A stretch of 64,000 bases of DNA from Viridothelium virens (lineage: Eukaryota > Ascomycota > Dothideomycetes > Trypetheliales > Trypetheliaceae). The notes below the pieces were generated by a model. The model was not told the origin of the DNA. It saw nothing but the letters and a program-made list of their open reading frames with translations, and did no database searches. This document shows positions 1-10,873 of the stretch, one piece after another; positions within the stretch are counted from its first letter, which is position 1, and every line of letters begins with the position of its first letter. Location of the stretch: positions 62,001-126,000 of the forward strand of contig ML991771.1 of NCBI GenBank assembly GCA_010094025.1. Direction: 5' to 3'. The translations under genes and the position numbers were made by a program.

Positions 1-318
1 GAGGCTCTACCTCATGCCATGTGCTGTGTGAGTCTGGGACTGACGTCGATGCTTGTTTGTAGGCTCCAAAGCTTAACTCGAGAGCGCGATGGATGTTTCC
101 CTGTTCGGAAGCTTGTGAATCTTAGAAGATGCGAAACTTATTGAATCGCACCGCTGCCAATATTCACGAGCTTCGACCGAGGTATTGGGGTCGGTTCACA
201 TGGGCATCCATATATACATATACATCTGATTGTCTAAAATGGGCAGATTTGAGTTTCTGTTCTATCGATCCATTCTAGTTGATATTCTCTTTTATTTTTA
301 GCTTCTATTCTCATCGAT
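1..318. other. Upstream region of the P450 gene
   Basis: I see no gene here. It ends in the presumed promoter of the P450, with an AT-rich alternating stretch (tatatacatatacat) near 210-230, about 100 bp before the start codon. Confidence 0.5.
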
Positions 319-2176
319 ATGGCGACCGAAATACCGACACCATTGCTTATGATTCTGCTTGCCGCTCTTGAATCAGTGGTCGGAACGTACGCACTACCAC
401 AATATCTTCCTCCCAACCCGTTCAATTGGTTGTTCATTCGGCTTGCTATCGTTCAAGTCAGCCTGTGGGCAATATGGGCTGTGTTCATCTATCCATTCTT
501 CTTTAGTCCGTTCCTCGACCTCCCTCACCCCAAGGTAACCCTCAAACACATGCGTGATTGTTTATATCATCTGAACGTTCGCAGGGCGGACTGCCGCTGT
601 TTGGTCATGGCGCGGCCATGTTCAACAAGCCCCCGGGCAAAGATTTCCTCAACATGATGACCAGTGTTCCGAATGATGGCCTGATCCATTTTCGAGGCTT
701 CTTCTACCGGGACCGACTCTTGCTCACCGATCCCAAAGCCTTAGCAGAAGTACTGGTCACCAAAACCTATGACTTCGAGAAGCCGTCCAGAGTCCGCGCA
801 TTTCTGCGTACTGTACTTGGCGATGGACTTATCATCGTAGAGGGCGACGAACACAAGTTCCAGAGAAAACACATCATGCCCGTATTCAGCTTTCGCCATA
901 TAAAGGACCTTTACCCAATTTTCTGGGACAAGGCAACTGCGCTTACTCAAAGCCTTGCTACCGAGATTGCAGAATCGCCAATATACTCCTCCAATGAAAA
1001 GGCAAAGGTAACGGGGGACGTTGAGGTCAATCACTGGGCAAACAAAGTCACCATGGATATCATCGGTCTTGCGGGACTCGGTCGAGAATTCAACGCATTA
1101 AAGAACTCGGACGACAAATTAATTCAAAATTATGAAGAAATCCTTGAGCCGACAAGCGAGAAAGTCCTGTTCTTCACTCTGAATATTTTAATGGGCAGGT
1201 CCTTCGTGAGATTGCTACCATGGAAGGTGAATGAACGGATGAGAATTACAACGTCAACATTGAGAGATGTCTGTAGGCAGCTGGTCCGAGACAAGAGAGA
1301 CCTAATTAAGATGAAAGGCGCTGAGCAGATTGATCTCCTTTCCATCTTGATCAAGTCCAACAATTTTTCTGATGACCAGCTTGTTGACCAGCTCTTGACA
1401 TTCCTTGCCGCAGGGTAAGATTTCACAATACTCATAGGGGTCACGTATGAAGGCTCATTGCTAACACTGCATAGCCACGAAACTACATCATCAGCCTTCA
1501 CCTGGACGACCCACATGCTCGCCACCCATACCGACATACAGACCCGCCTTCGCGCCGAAATCCACAAACACGTTCCCTCGGCTTCTTCGTCCAACACAGC
1601 TGACCTCGTCACCATCCTCGAATCTCTACCCCTCCTCAACGCCGTCTGCAACGAGACCCTCCGGCTGTACCCTACCGTTCCTGTCACCATTCGCGACTCC
1701 ATCCGCCCCACCAGCATCTTGGGTCACCCCATCCCCGCGCACACACAGATCCTACTCTGCCCCTGGGCCACCAACCGGTCCACCACCCTCTGGGGTCCCA
1801 ATGCCGCCGAGTTCGTGCCGGAACGCTGGATCGACTATGACGCGGAGAAGGGCGTACGGCCCGAGGATGGGCGGCCGAACAACCACGGGGGGAGCCAGAG
1901 CAATTATAGTAATTTGACGTTCTTGCACGGGCCGAGGAGTTGCATCGGACAAGGGTTTGCGAAGGCGGAGCTGAGGGCGCTGGTGGCCGCGTTTGTGGGG
2001 TGCTATGAGTGGGGCATGGCGGATCCGGATGAGAAGATCATACCGTCAGGGGTGGTGACGACGAAGCCGCAGAACGGCATGAGGTGAGCCGAGCCTGTGG
2101 TCTTGGGCCCTCGAGAAAGTGGGACGTCTTGCTAATGTTGAATAGGTTGAGACTTACATATCTGGGTCCCTGGTAG
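319..2176 (+). CDS. Cytochrome P450 monooxygenase
   Basis: A heme-thiolate monooxygenase, probably anchored in the ER. The exons are 319-534, 585-1414, 1475-2083 and 2146-2176, giving 561 aa in frame. The last exon is only 31 nt and encodes the tail ending LTYLGPW. What is seen: a hydrophobic N-terminus (about residues 5-60), then a proline-rich hinge (LPHPKGGLPLFGHG). The I-helix is AGHETTSSAF, with the split glycine at the exon 2/3 junction. The K-helix ExxR is ETLR, followed by the PERW segment and the heme loop FLHGPRSCIGQGFA with the cysteine ligand. All catalytic signatures are intact. Its general look is of the CYP4/CYP52-like fungal clade, but I cannot assign a CYP family or substrate. 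The next gene is unrelated, so context gives no pathway. Exon 3 switches abruptly from C-rich to G-rich codons near 1820. Confidence 0.93.
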
Positions 2177-2625
2177 GACTTATGTATTATATGTGCTCGC
2201 ACACCTTGGGTGCAGCAATCTGGATATGAAATTAGAAAGGTTACTGATCGTATACAATGGATGGATATTTAGGTAGAAACGTAGACTCTCCTAACATGAC
2301 ATGGAATTACTTCTGTATCTGTCTATGGTAGTCGAAGCAGTCATTATTGCTGAAGATCCCTTCCGAGAATCACCGTTGACATTCACAGCGTTGTTCTTGA
2401 AACAGCATTAACCCACTCCATGCCATCTAAAATTTCACAGACTTCTCGCTACCCTGGGGATGATCGATGCCACACATTCAATACAATGTCCGCGAAGTGC
2501 CTATAGAGAAGCTGCAATATACAAAGACACCAATGCCTCGCCGCAATCACTCTAGAATCTTCTAAACGTAGTATCAAACGTAGCACTACACCTATGATTT
2601 GGGTATCTCGGAGATGCACCTTCGC
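2177..2625. other. Intergenic, convergent 3' ends
   Basis: This separates the P450 (+) from the nucleotidase (-), so it holds two 3' regions. I see no further coding sequence or RNA gene. Confidence 0.5.
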
Positions 2626-3504
2626 TTATTCTCCATTGGCAGTCGACTTGAAAAATTGCGGGAAAAGAGTCCGCAATTCCTCCAGATTTCGAATCTGATA
2701 TTTGCAGGCTTTCGTCTCGGGCAAGGGTAAATCGGGTTCTACTAGATGAACACAGGTCCAACCAAAGGCTTCCCCTCCTGTAACGTTGATTGCGGAGTCA
2801 TCTATTCGTCACATCAGTGACCAATGCTTACTCCAGGCAGCAGTGAAAGGAAATTTACTAAGCTTACCAACGAAATAGCACTCATCGGGAGACTTTTCAC
2901 CGGCCTCTTTTTGGGCCTTCCTATACATATCTTCATGCGGCTTGCAGAGTAAGCGCTCGGCACCGTAGTCACAATACGTGATGCCTTCGAAAAGATCGTC
3001 GATGCCAAGGAGTCTGACTACGCGCTTGCCGTGCGTGATGTACGCATTCGTGAAGAGCCATAATTTAACTTTGGTGATGTCGACGTCTTGGAGAAGCTCG
3101 CGCAATCGAGGGTCTGGTTGGATGATGTTCTCCAGCGGAAGCGCATCATCCACCTTCGCGTTGTAATCGAGAGGATCAACCTTGTGATGCCGGACTAATC
3201 CCTCGATGGCCAAACCATAATCGCGATAATACCGCATGTGGAGGTCGTATGCATCTTCTTGAGAGAGCGAAAGATGTGTTTGGAAGTATTTGTCTAGCGG
3301 AGGAATGAGACTGCTGAGCTCCTCAAATCGGAGCAATACGAGAACACGGCTTACCTATCAGATCTTGCATGTACTGAAAGACCTTCTTACTGCGTGGGTA
3401 AAGCTACGTCTGATGTGAGCCAGGTGGCAAGTCGGCAACGGCAGACTTGTCGCACGTACACAATTATCTATGTCGAAGAAAAACACCGGCCTCGAGTCCG
3501 TCAT
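2626..3504 (-). CDS. sdt1: Pyrimidine 5'-nucleotidase, SDT1/PHM8-like HAD hydrolase
   Basis: A cytosolic HAD-superfamily phosphatase expected to dephosphorylate nucleoside monophosphates, as yeast Sdt1 (pyrimidine) and Phm8 do. Exons in transcript order are 3460-3504, 3355-3403, 2868-3293 and 2626-2801, giving 231 aa in frame. The start MTDSRPVFFFDIDNC carries HAD motif I (DxDxC; Asp nucleophile and general acid), and the first intron falls directly after it, before LYPRSKKVFQYM. The helical cap follows (about residues 30-95). Motif II is LWLFTNA, the motif III lysine lies in CKPHEDMY, and motif IV is YFVDDS, split by intron 3. The length is somewhat short of the usual 220-280 aa but all four motifs are present. 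It is transcribed divergently from the large disordered-protein gene. Confidence 0.9.
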
Positions 3505-3931
3505 GACGAGAATTCTACCCTAAGCGATATCCCAAAATGAAATAAAATAAAAAAAACAAGTAAGGTAGCATTAGCTGATTACGTCTAAGGCATGCTGGCT
3601 GAAGAGGCTGTCCAGGGTCTTGATGGCATGGATGATGGCATGGGTGGCATGGGCGATGGGTGGTGGCTTGCATTTTGGCCGGTCGATCGGGCCGAAACAG
3701 GACAGGTCGAGATCGTGGTGCTTCGTGCTCCTTCACTTCCTCCCTCGGGCCTCTCCCTTTTCTTCACGCATCACACTCACATCTCCATCTCCACGTGTCG
3801 CGTTGACGCCAATCATCCAACCATGAGTGATTCACCGAGCCGCGCATAGCCGCAGCGGCTGCCCACTTTTCCTTCTGTCTTCCTTCTCTTATTTTCTTCT
3901 CCGTGCGCGTGTAGGGTTTTGCTGCTTCATC
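3505..3931. promoter_or_regulatory. Divergent promoter region
   Basis: The 427 bp lie between the start codons of the nucleotidase (-) and the disordered protein (+). A repeated ATGG-type tract (gatggcatggatgatggcatgggtggcatgggc, about 3622-3655) and a pyrimidine-rich stretch (3725-3795 and 3860-3905) are visible. The latter resembles fungal 5' leader sequence. Confidence 0.5.
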
Positions 3932-6931
3932 ATGGCATCGGATCTTGATGTGCACGTAAACGGCAGTATGCTTACTGACGCGCAGCGCCAAGAAGCCTTC
4001 TACAACCAGATTCTCCGTCTGCAAGATGAAGTCTTTGCAGGCACGCACCCGCGCATTAAGCTCCCTCCCGATGTGCTTGCGCAGCATGCCCACTTACAAA
4101 CAACCACTCTCCCAGCTCAACATCCGCCCACCAACGGCTTCGTGCAAGGCCCTAGCCCTTCCAAGACCTTCGACAACTCTTTCGGTACTGTGCAAGACGC
4201 AGGCAAAACGCCGTATCTTAATGGCAACAAAGCTGCCGATGGTTCAGTGGCTTTCGCTCACTTTTCAGATGGCAATCTTGCTTCGGGCGCCAAGCCTCCG
4301 CCGGCCTCTGGCTTAGACCCTATATTCTTGCAAAAGTCTGAGGTAACCGTGAAGGCGGAGCAGCAGCTGAAGCGACAACGTATCGAGCGCTCGCTCAAGG
4401 ATCAGTATGATATACGCAAGCAAACCGCTTGGAGTGAAAAGGATGGCAATGTAGAGACAGCTGCGCCCTTTGACATCTCGGAAACACTGCAGAAAGCTCA
4501 GCTGCTCGTGAAGCATGTTTCTGGTCTCAAATTGGTTGCCGACAGGAGTAGCTCTGGCAGTGATGCTATCCATACCAACTCTTATTATTCCAGCCAAGAC
4601 AATTGGTCGTCTCAAGGTAGCCAGCCAAGCTCACAAGGAGCCATCACTAACAAACAGCAACACACCAAGTCGATAGGTATCCCACTCACAGGTGCTTCGA
4701 TGCCGCAAAGGCAGTCGCAGACTCGGCAGCTTCCGCGAGGTGAGATCAGTTTCAAATATTTTCCACCTTGGAAACACTCCATCTGCACAACTACTACTCC
4801 ATACGCATCATTTTCTGAATACAGCTCACCATTTCTTTCTCAAGAGTCGGAAGACATCGAAGAGGGCGAACGCGAAGAATCAGAAGAGTATGAGCCTCCC
4901 GCTGCGGATGAGCTTGGTGCAGCTGCACCACGACCTAAAACGGTAGCAATGGAGCACCGCGGACGTGAATACCCTCATCGCATTTCTCCGCCAATGCCTG
5001 CTGCATCAGTAGTCCGAAATCATATCGAAACACCCTTTGCCCCCCAGCCCGAGCGTGTATCACCATTAGCAGTCACAAAGATGCCTCAGGTAGGACCAAA
5101 ACAGCCCAATGATCCAGGCCGGGTCCCCTCGCCGAGGCTTAAGCTTCCACCGTTTGGCAACCAAGGGCAGAACACGACCACACAACGGGGCTCCCCGCGG
5201 GCAGAGCAAACCCAAGAAGACTCCTCTGGATCGGCTCAAGGTAAAAAGAATTCTCCGCGCACTGACGGGAAAGACGGAAATCTCAGCAAGAAAAAGAAAG
5301 ACAACCGTAGAAAGCGTAAGCTGCAGGCAGAAGCTGCGAAGGAGCAAAACCGGCGCACGTCAGGCAAGCGACAAGCACTTTCGCCAGACTTTGAGCCACA
5401 GATCAAAGAAGAGCCAATGTCTCCTCCCATGGAGTCCCTGTCCGAATTGCCGGTCGCCAAGCGTAGACAACCTGTGCTTGTAGATGATGACGTAGAGTTG
5501 GTATCTCCCAGACGGTCTGACCCTTTCCGTGGGAGAGAGTATCAGCCTTCACAGATAGCTTACAGGCATGAATTCGAACGGCCCGAGTCTCCCAGTGGTC
5601 ATGTGCCATCTCATCTACGAAACCGCCGACCTGTCGAACGAGACGATCAAGATCTCCGCCGTCTTGCTAGTTTGCAATACGCACGACGCCCATTTTCCCC
5701 TCAATCACAGTACGAAGAACCCCGTTTCCGTGCTACCTCGCAAGCATACATCGAGCGGCCGCGTTATCACGAAGAATCAATTCGGCCTGCAGCCCAATCG
5801 CATCATGTGCAGCGAGTATTATCTCCTGCTACTGTATACATTGATGATGACTACACAGTACCCTCTCGCCGCATACAGACATCATCAGCGATGCCACCAC
5901 CCCCTGCTCGACCTGAAGTAGTCATTGATCAGTACGGCAACAGATACATTGCTGCGCCGCCCGAGCCGGCATACGAAACTCGCCGCGCATCAGTAGCACC
6001 AGCCCAGATCCGCCGACTCGAGCCTGAGCTCTACGAACGCGCCGTCTCGCGCGCCCCAGCCAAAGCCGTCGACCCCTACGACGGCGAAGACGAGCTCATG
6101 CAGACGAGTCCACGGCTCGCACCGCGCACCACCACCACCACGCGCTACATGATCGACAGCCAAGGACGCGAAATCGAGCTCGACCGCCTCCCCAACAACC
6201 GCGAGCTCGATCTCCAAGACAGCAGCCCCCGCCGCTACCGCGAAGCACGCCCCCCAACCCAACAACCCCAACCGCCCCGCGACCTCGATCGCGCCTTCTC
6301 CGTTCGCCCTCGCGACGACGACCAGCAGCAGCAGCGTCTCCACGTGAAAGACCACCGCCTGCGCGAGCACACAGACATGGCGCCTCCGCCCACGATCCCG
6401 CGCCGTCAGCAGAGCGTCGTCTACGACGAGGTGCCGTCGGGCTTCGCGCTCGCGCCGCGCCCTGCGTCGCGAGTCCAGCGTGCGTATAGCGTTCGTCCGG
6501 GGGCAATCGCGTCGGGGGATGCGGAGTTCATGGCGCCTCCGCCGCCGCCGCCGCCGCCGCCGCGGCGTGCGAGTGTGCAACCGCAACCGCAGTCGCAGCA
6601 GTCGCAGCAGTCACAGCAGCAGCAGCAGCAGCAGCAGGGTCGTCAGCCAGAGCGCACGTATCTTGTTCGCGATGGGCTGCCTCGTGGGTACCGGGCTGTG
6701 AGTGTGGTGCATGAGGGGGTGGGGGCCAGAGGGGGAGGGGAGGAGTGGGCGATGTTGCCGCCGTCGAGGATGGAGGTGGGACAGGGGAGGGTGCAGTATA
6801 TTGGGGATGAGGGCGATGGAGGGATGCAAAGGGTGCAGAGTGTGAGGAGGGAGTATGTGGATGATCCGATGGAAGGGGTGGATGATGGTTATAATGGCTT
6901 GGCGGGACGTCGCGTGGAATATAGGTACTGA
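3932..6931 (+). CDS. Large, mostly disordered protein of unknown function
   Basis: The protein is 999 aa unspliced from ATG 3932 (MASDLDVHVNG). The frame stays open upstream to 3827, but the 3932 ATG has the better context and begins the conserved-looking segment. That segment (about residues 15-45, DAQRQEAFYNQILRLQDEVF) is the only part that looks globular. The rest is low complexity: a KKKKDNRRKRK basic cluster that could be a nuclear localisation signal (around nt 5290), a possible SUMO-like site (IKEEP), many RRxSP-type sites, a Pro9-10 run and a polyGln run. I propose a 105-nt in-frame intron at 4740-4844 (gtgaga to caag), because the intervening peptide looks unlike its surroundings; spliced length would be 964 aa. 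I recognise no family. A chromatin or RNA-associated role is only a guess from composition. Confidence 0.75.
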   Translation: MASDLDVHVNGSMLTDAQRQEAFYNQILRLQDEVFAGTHPRIKLPPDVLAQHAHLQTTTLPAQHPPTNGFVQGPSPSKTFDNSFGTVQDAGKTPYLNGNKAADGSVAFAHFSDGNLASGAKPPPASGLDPIFLQKSEVTVKAEQQLKRQRIERSLKDQYDIRKQTAWSEKDGNVETAAPFDISETLQKAQLLVKHVSGLKLVADRSSSGSDAIHTNSYYSSQDNWSSQGSQPSSQGAITNKQQHTKSIGIPLTGASMPQRQSQTRQLPRGEISFKYFPPWKHSICTTTTPYASFSEYSSPFLSQESEDIEEGEREESEEYEPPAADELGAAAPRPKTVAMEHRGREYPHRISPPMPAASVVRNHIETPFAPQPERVSPLAVTKMPQVGPKQPNDPGRVPSPRLKLPPFGNQGQNTTTQRGSPRAEQTQEDSSGSAQGKKNSPRTDGKDGNLSKKKKDNRRKRKLQAEAAKEQNRRTSGKRQALSPDFEPQIKEEPMSPPMESLSELPVAKRRQPVLVDDDVELVSPRRSDPFRGREYQPSQIAYRHEFERPESPSGHVPSHLRNRRPVERDDQDLRRLASLQYARRPFSPQSQYEEPRFRATSQAYIERPRYHEESIRPAAQSHHVQRVLSPATVYIDDDYTVPSRRIQTSSAMPPPPARPEVVIDQYGNRYIAAPPEPAYETRRASVAPAQIRRLEPELYERAVSRAPAKAVDPYDGEDELMQTSPRLAPRTTTTTRYMIDSQGREIELDRLPNNRELDLQDSSPRRYREARPPTQQPQPPRDLDRAFSVRPRDDDQQQQRLHVKDHRLREHTDMAPPPTIPRRQQSVVYDEVPSGFALAPRPASRVQRAYSVRPGAIASGDAEFMAPPPPPPPPPRRASVQPQPQSQQSQQSQQQQQQQQGRQPERTYLVRDGLPRGYRAVSVVHEGVGARGGGEEWAMLPPSRMEVGQGRVQYIGDEGDGGMQRVQSVRREYVDDPMEGVDDGYNGLAGRRVEYRY
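6534..6564 (+). repeat. CCG trinucleotide run (polyproline)
   Basis: A (CCG/CCT)n run in the reading frame of the disordered protein encodes about ten prolines. It is likely length-polymorphic. Confidence 0.85.
6590..6637 (+). repeat. CAG-rich run (polyglutamine)
   Basis: Imperfect CAG repeats (cagcagtcg units, then eight pure CAG at 6614-6637) encode a Gln/Ser stretch ending in Gln8 or more within the disordered protein. Slippage-prone. Confidence 0.85.
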
Positions 6932-7870
6932 GCAATCGGTTAGCTGAGTGTGGAGGTTGGAAGGGACGGTTTGTGGGATTGGAGAAGATCGATGGCCTCA
7001 CGGCGTTTTCCTATACTCTGTTGTTTATTGGGGCAGAGGATCAATCGGTTCCTGGGATGCATCAGCCTGGAGAGATTCTTGTTGTTTCTTTCTTTTCTTT
7101 TTTCGGCCAGCTCATCGATTTAAATGAGGCCTAGCCATCAGTGTTGTAAGACTATTTATCTGGTGACCATGCGAAACAATGAATTTGTATTTCTATGAAG
7201 TGAACAATGTTTCAGATGCAATCTAGACTAATACAGATGTAAATCGAGAGAGCTCACTACGGGGCTTCGTTCATCTAACATCACCTTTGGACCTTGAATC
7301 TCGCGCCAGTGCAATGATGAGAGCTGCTCCGTACAGTGAACAAGATTCCAGTCTTTGCACACCATAATTTTTCTTTCGCTCTTTTCCCCTTCAGGCATCT
7401 GCAGATTACTAGGTCCTGTAGTTTTTCTTTGCGTCGACTGGTTGGATATGGCATCATCCGCCCTAGTCAGGCATCAAGCCGAACCTCAATGGACGTCCAT
7501 CTGAACACCCAATGATGCCCATCACAGACAAGATTGCCGCAGACCGTTGCAAGGCACGGTGGGGTAGAGACGCGATCTATGCCATGACATTCATAAGCCC
7601 GAGAGCTCCTTCCTAGCTGGACCAGGATGTCTGACATCTACACGGCTGGAGTTTGCCCTGTTAAAAGACGCGTTCTTCTATTCCGGCAGGTATATCCATG
7701 AGGGATTGTGCCGCTTTCATTTTTCTAGCATTCATACTATGCCTCTGACTTTCATACTGCTGTTCTTCCCTTATCTTGTGTTATGCTCTTAATCCTGGAG
7801 GATATCCAATTTCATTCAAGGTCAAAGAAGGACTAGCTTGAAGTCGACTATTTCTAAAGCTTCTATCACC
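6932..7870. other. Intergenic, no gene seen
   Basis: This covers the 3' region of the disordered-protein gene and the upstream region of the Dal5-type transporter, both on the + strand. I see no open frame with coding character and no tRNA-like structure. Confidence 0.5.
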
Positions 7871-9560
7871 ATGGAGAAAGACATCGATTCCGGCACCGAG
7901 CCCGCCACCATCGAAGAAGGCGATACCAACACGCAGGACTCTCCTCGCTCCCTCCCCCTCCCTACCTCCTCCTCCGACGTCGATGACACCTATGACCTCT
8001 ACAAGCAGCATGCCGCCGATGACATTTCCGCCGCCGAAGCCAAGCGCGTCCTGCGCAAGATCGACCTGCGCATCCTGCCCATCCTCATTGTCACCTACCT
8101 GCTGCAGTACCTCGACAAGAACGGCATCAACTACGCGAGCGTGTACGGCTTGCAAAAGGGCACAGGCCTGCACGGCCAGGACTATTCCTGGCTGAGCTCC
8201 ATCTTCTACTTCGGATATCTCGTCGCGCAGTACCCCGCGGGATATGCCATGCAGCGGCTGCCCATTGCGAAGGTCCTGGGGTTCACGACGCTCGGATGGG
8301 GCATCATTCTGATCACGACGCCGGCATGTCATAATTTTGCCGGCATCGCGGTGAATCGCTTTCTCCTGGGAGCGGTGGAGGCGGCGATTAATCCGGGCTT
8401 TGTGCTTATGATGAGTATGTGGTATACAGCTTCCGAGCAACCACTACGATTGGAGGCATACTACTGCACGAATGGTGTTTCTACCATGTTCGGTGGCTTA
8501 ATAGGGTATGCGGTTGGACATATCACGACTGGATTAGCCAAGTGGATGTATGTCTTCCTGATTTTCGGAGCCTGCAGTATCGCTTGGGGTGTCGTCTCTT
8601 TAATGGTCCTCCCGGATCTCCCAGCGACAGCCAGATTTTTGAATGAGAGAGAACGTATCGTGGCTGTGGACCGGGTCGCTGGGAATCGCCAGGGGATCAA
8701 GAATCATAATTTCAAGGTTAATCAGGCATGGCAGACGCTGTATGATCCGAAGACATGGATTCTGTTTGTGATGGCCGTCGGGGCTCAGATACCGAATTCC
8801 GCGATCACGAGCTTCACCTCGATCATCGTGGGCTCTTTTGGTTTTGATACGCTTGGAACACAGTATCTCCAAATACCTGGGGGTGCCATCCAGTTCCTGG
8901 CACTCCTAATAGGGGGTTACATATGCACCAGGTATCCTAATATGCGCTGTATTACAATGATTGTGTCAAATACTATCTGCATTGTTGGCGCTGCAATGCT
9001 CGTCGGGTTACCGGACTCTAACAAATGGGGTCGCCTGGTGGGACTCTGGCTCTGTTTCTTTCAGGGACTGGGATTCAGTCTGAGCCTGACGATGGTCAGC
9101 AGTAATATCGCAGGGTATGTCTTTATCTGTCTTGTGTATGGGTGAAAAAAAATAGTGTTCTAATCCACGTACGCTAGGTATACAAAGAAGCAACTAACAG
9201 GTGCAGCGCTGTTTGTGGGATACTGTGTTGGTAATATTATTGGACCTCAGACCTTCAAGACCAGTGAAGCTCCACGATATCCATCTGCCTATATTGCGTA
9301 AGTATTCGCTCTGTCCCGATAGCTGGCCCTTTTTTTTTTTGCTAATACGAGATGTATTTTGTAGTATGCTGATCGGTTATTGTATTAAACTTGCCATGGT
9401 AATCGTCTTATACGTGTACATGTATAGCGTTAACAAGAAGCGAGATCGTGAGGCTGAAGCCGAGGGGACGGCTGGACTGGTGGAAGAGCGAGAGGCGATT
9501 GAAAATGGCATGAGAGACGAGACTGAGCTAGACAACAAGTACTTCCGGTATTCCCTATAA
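7871..9560 (+). CDS. MFS transporter, anion:cation symporter (Dal5/allantoate permease) type
   Basis: A plasma-membrane organic-anion importer by family. The exons are 7871-9114, 9178-9297 and 9365-9560, giving 519 aa in frame. I chose ATG 7871 (caccATGG) over the upstream in-frame 7838 because of its near-ideal context. Family features: KIDLRILPILIVTYLLQYLD at TM1, NYASVYGLQ after it, then QYPAGYAMQRLPIAKVLG. The paired phrases NRFLLGAVEAAINPGF and MSMWYTASEQPLRL are typical of ACS carriers. TM11-12 are split by introns (LFVGYCVGNIIGP, then MLIGYCIKLAMVIVLY). The C-terminal tail is acidic. Substrates in this family range from allantoate and vitamins to small carboxylates, and the sequence does not tell which. 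The first 350 bp are C-rich, then G-rich to about 8400. Confidence 0.93.
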
Positions 9561-9572
9561 AAGTGTCAATGA

Positions 9573-9578
9573 AATAAA
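9573..9578 (+). terminator. Polyadenylation-signal-like AATAAA
   Basis: AATAAA lies 12 bp after the transporter stop codon. Fungal poly(A) signals are loose, so this is only a plausible element. Confidence 0.35.
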
Positions 9579-9701
9579 ATAGATAGTCCGGAAGAGCTTA
9601 TGTGGTCGCTGCAATATCTTACTACATACACGCCACATCTCAAGAAGCAAAGAGATCCGGTCCGCTGTGAGGTCATTGGTATCCGACTCCTCAGAGACGC
9701 C

Positions 9702-10300
9702 CTACGCAGCATTTCGGACCTTTTGGTTAGCCTCTTCTAACTTTAATGTGCTGCAGTCCGTACTCGTATCATCATAGGAACGTGCTCTAATCGTGCTCTT
9801 AGCACTTTTACGAGCTTTGGAAATCTTCTTCTGCTTTCCTTTTTCGCTTGTGATCGTGTTCTCATCATCATCAATTTCGGTTTCAACAATGACCAGGGCA
9901 GCTTTGCGCTTTCCCTTGCTGCTGCTCACAGTAGCGGGGCCGGGTTGACGGGCGGGTTTGGGTTATTGAGGCGTTGAAAACAATTTCTGAGCTTGTTGCA
10001 ATTGCATTTTCAATCCCACCTCGCGCTGGTGCCTCTTCATGATGGTATTGTACCATAGCCTGACCCTCTACATATCCTAAGTTGTTATTGTGGGTAACAA
10101 GCTTTCGAACATACTCTGATTCCAGACGCGGCGATAATGAGGAACAAATCCGTTGACACCGTCATCTTCGCTGTCGCGGAAGGAGCTCCAAATGTCAAAA
10201 TCAAAACTCCCATCAGCCACTTGTTATGACGGTATTCTTTTTCGATGGTAGGCCTCCTGGGTGGCAGGAGCAGGCATAACCTGGAAGTATGGGATAGCTT
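9702..10300 (-). pseudogene. Unrecognised degenerate coding relic
   Basis: On the minus strand, several short frames with coding-like composition follow one another. They end in a Lys/Ser/Glu-rich stretch (KGKRKAALVIVETE, read at about 9850-9929) with an acidic/basic tail. The frames are not continuous and there is no single open gene, so I treat it as a broken relic with at least a few breaks. I do not recognise the family. It could be a decayed host gene or a decayed mobile-element protein. The local sequence is also AT-richer than neighbouring genes. Confidence 0.35.
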
Positions 10301-10873
10301 ACCTAATCTACATCTACGCTATCCTGGATCGGGATTGAATGGGATGAATAATCGCATAACTATCACCACTATCCTTAGTTTCGTTTAGTTTCTTATTATC
10401 TCAAATACAGAAGCGCCGCAATCGGGGTTCATATTATCGAACGTGTGCACTTATCTGAAAAAATACCGCAAGCGTTTGAAGTGAAAAGGAAAAAAAGGTA
10501 TGTAAACGATATACAATTTGTTTGGAAAGCCACAGTGGGTTTTAAAAACCCGCATGGATTAGCTACATCAGCAGTTAGTCGTTGTTATGCTCAGCTCCGA
10601 TGGTCGACATTCCATCTGCTTGGTCTCCTATTTGACAGGAGCTTCTCAACAGCATCAGCACCATTGCGGCGAAGTGGTTATGGTGGATGAAGGTCCACAG
10701 TGGCTGGCTGTCCGTCTCACCACCGCCGAGTTGGCGTGCGTCAACTCCAAAGATTTCAAGGCTTGAAGGCATCTCCCGCCTCTCGCACCCGAGATGTCGA
10801 CATGTCCTTCTTTGTTCGGTCAGCTTTCAACTCTCAGACGTATCTAGCCAACACGACAATACTTCCTCTCCGC
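10301..10873. other. AT-rich intergenic stretch
   Basis: No gene is supported between the relic and the AIM9-like gene. The last 250 bp become pyrimidine-rich and probably hold the promoter and leader of the kinase gene. Confidence 0.45.

Noticed and set aside
6096-6586. Long Arg/Ala-rich frames antisense to the disordered protein
   Set aside because: They are shadows of GC-rich codons on the sense strand.
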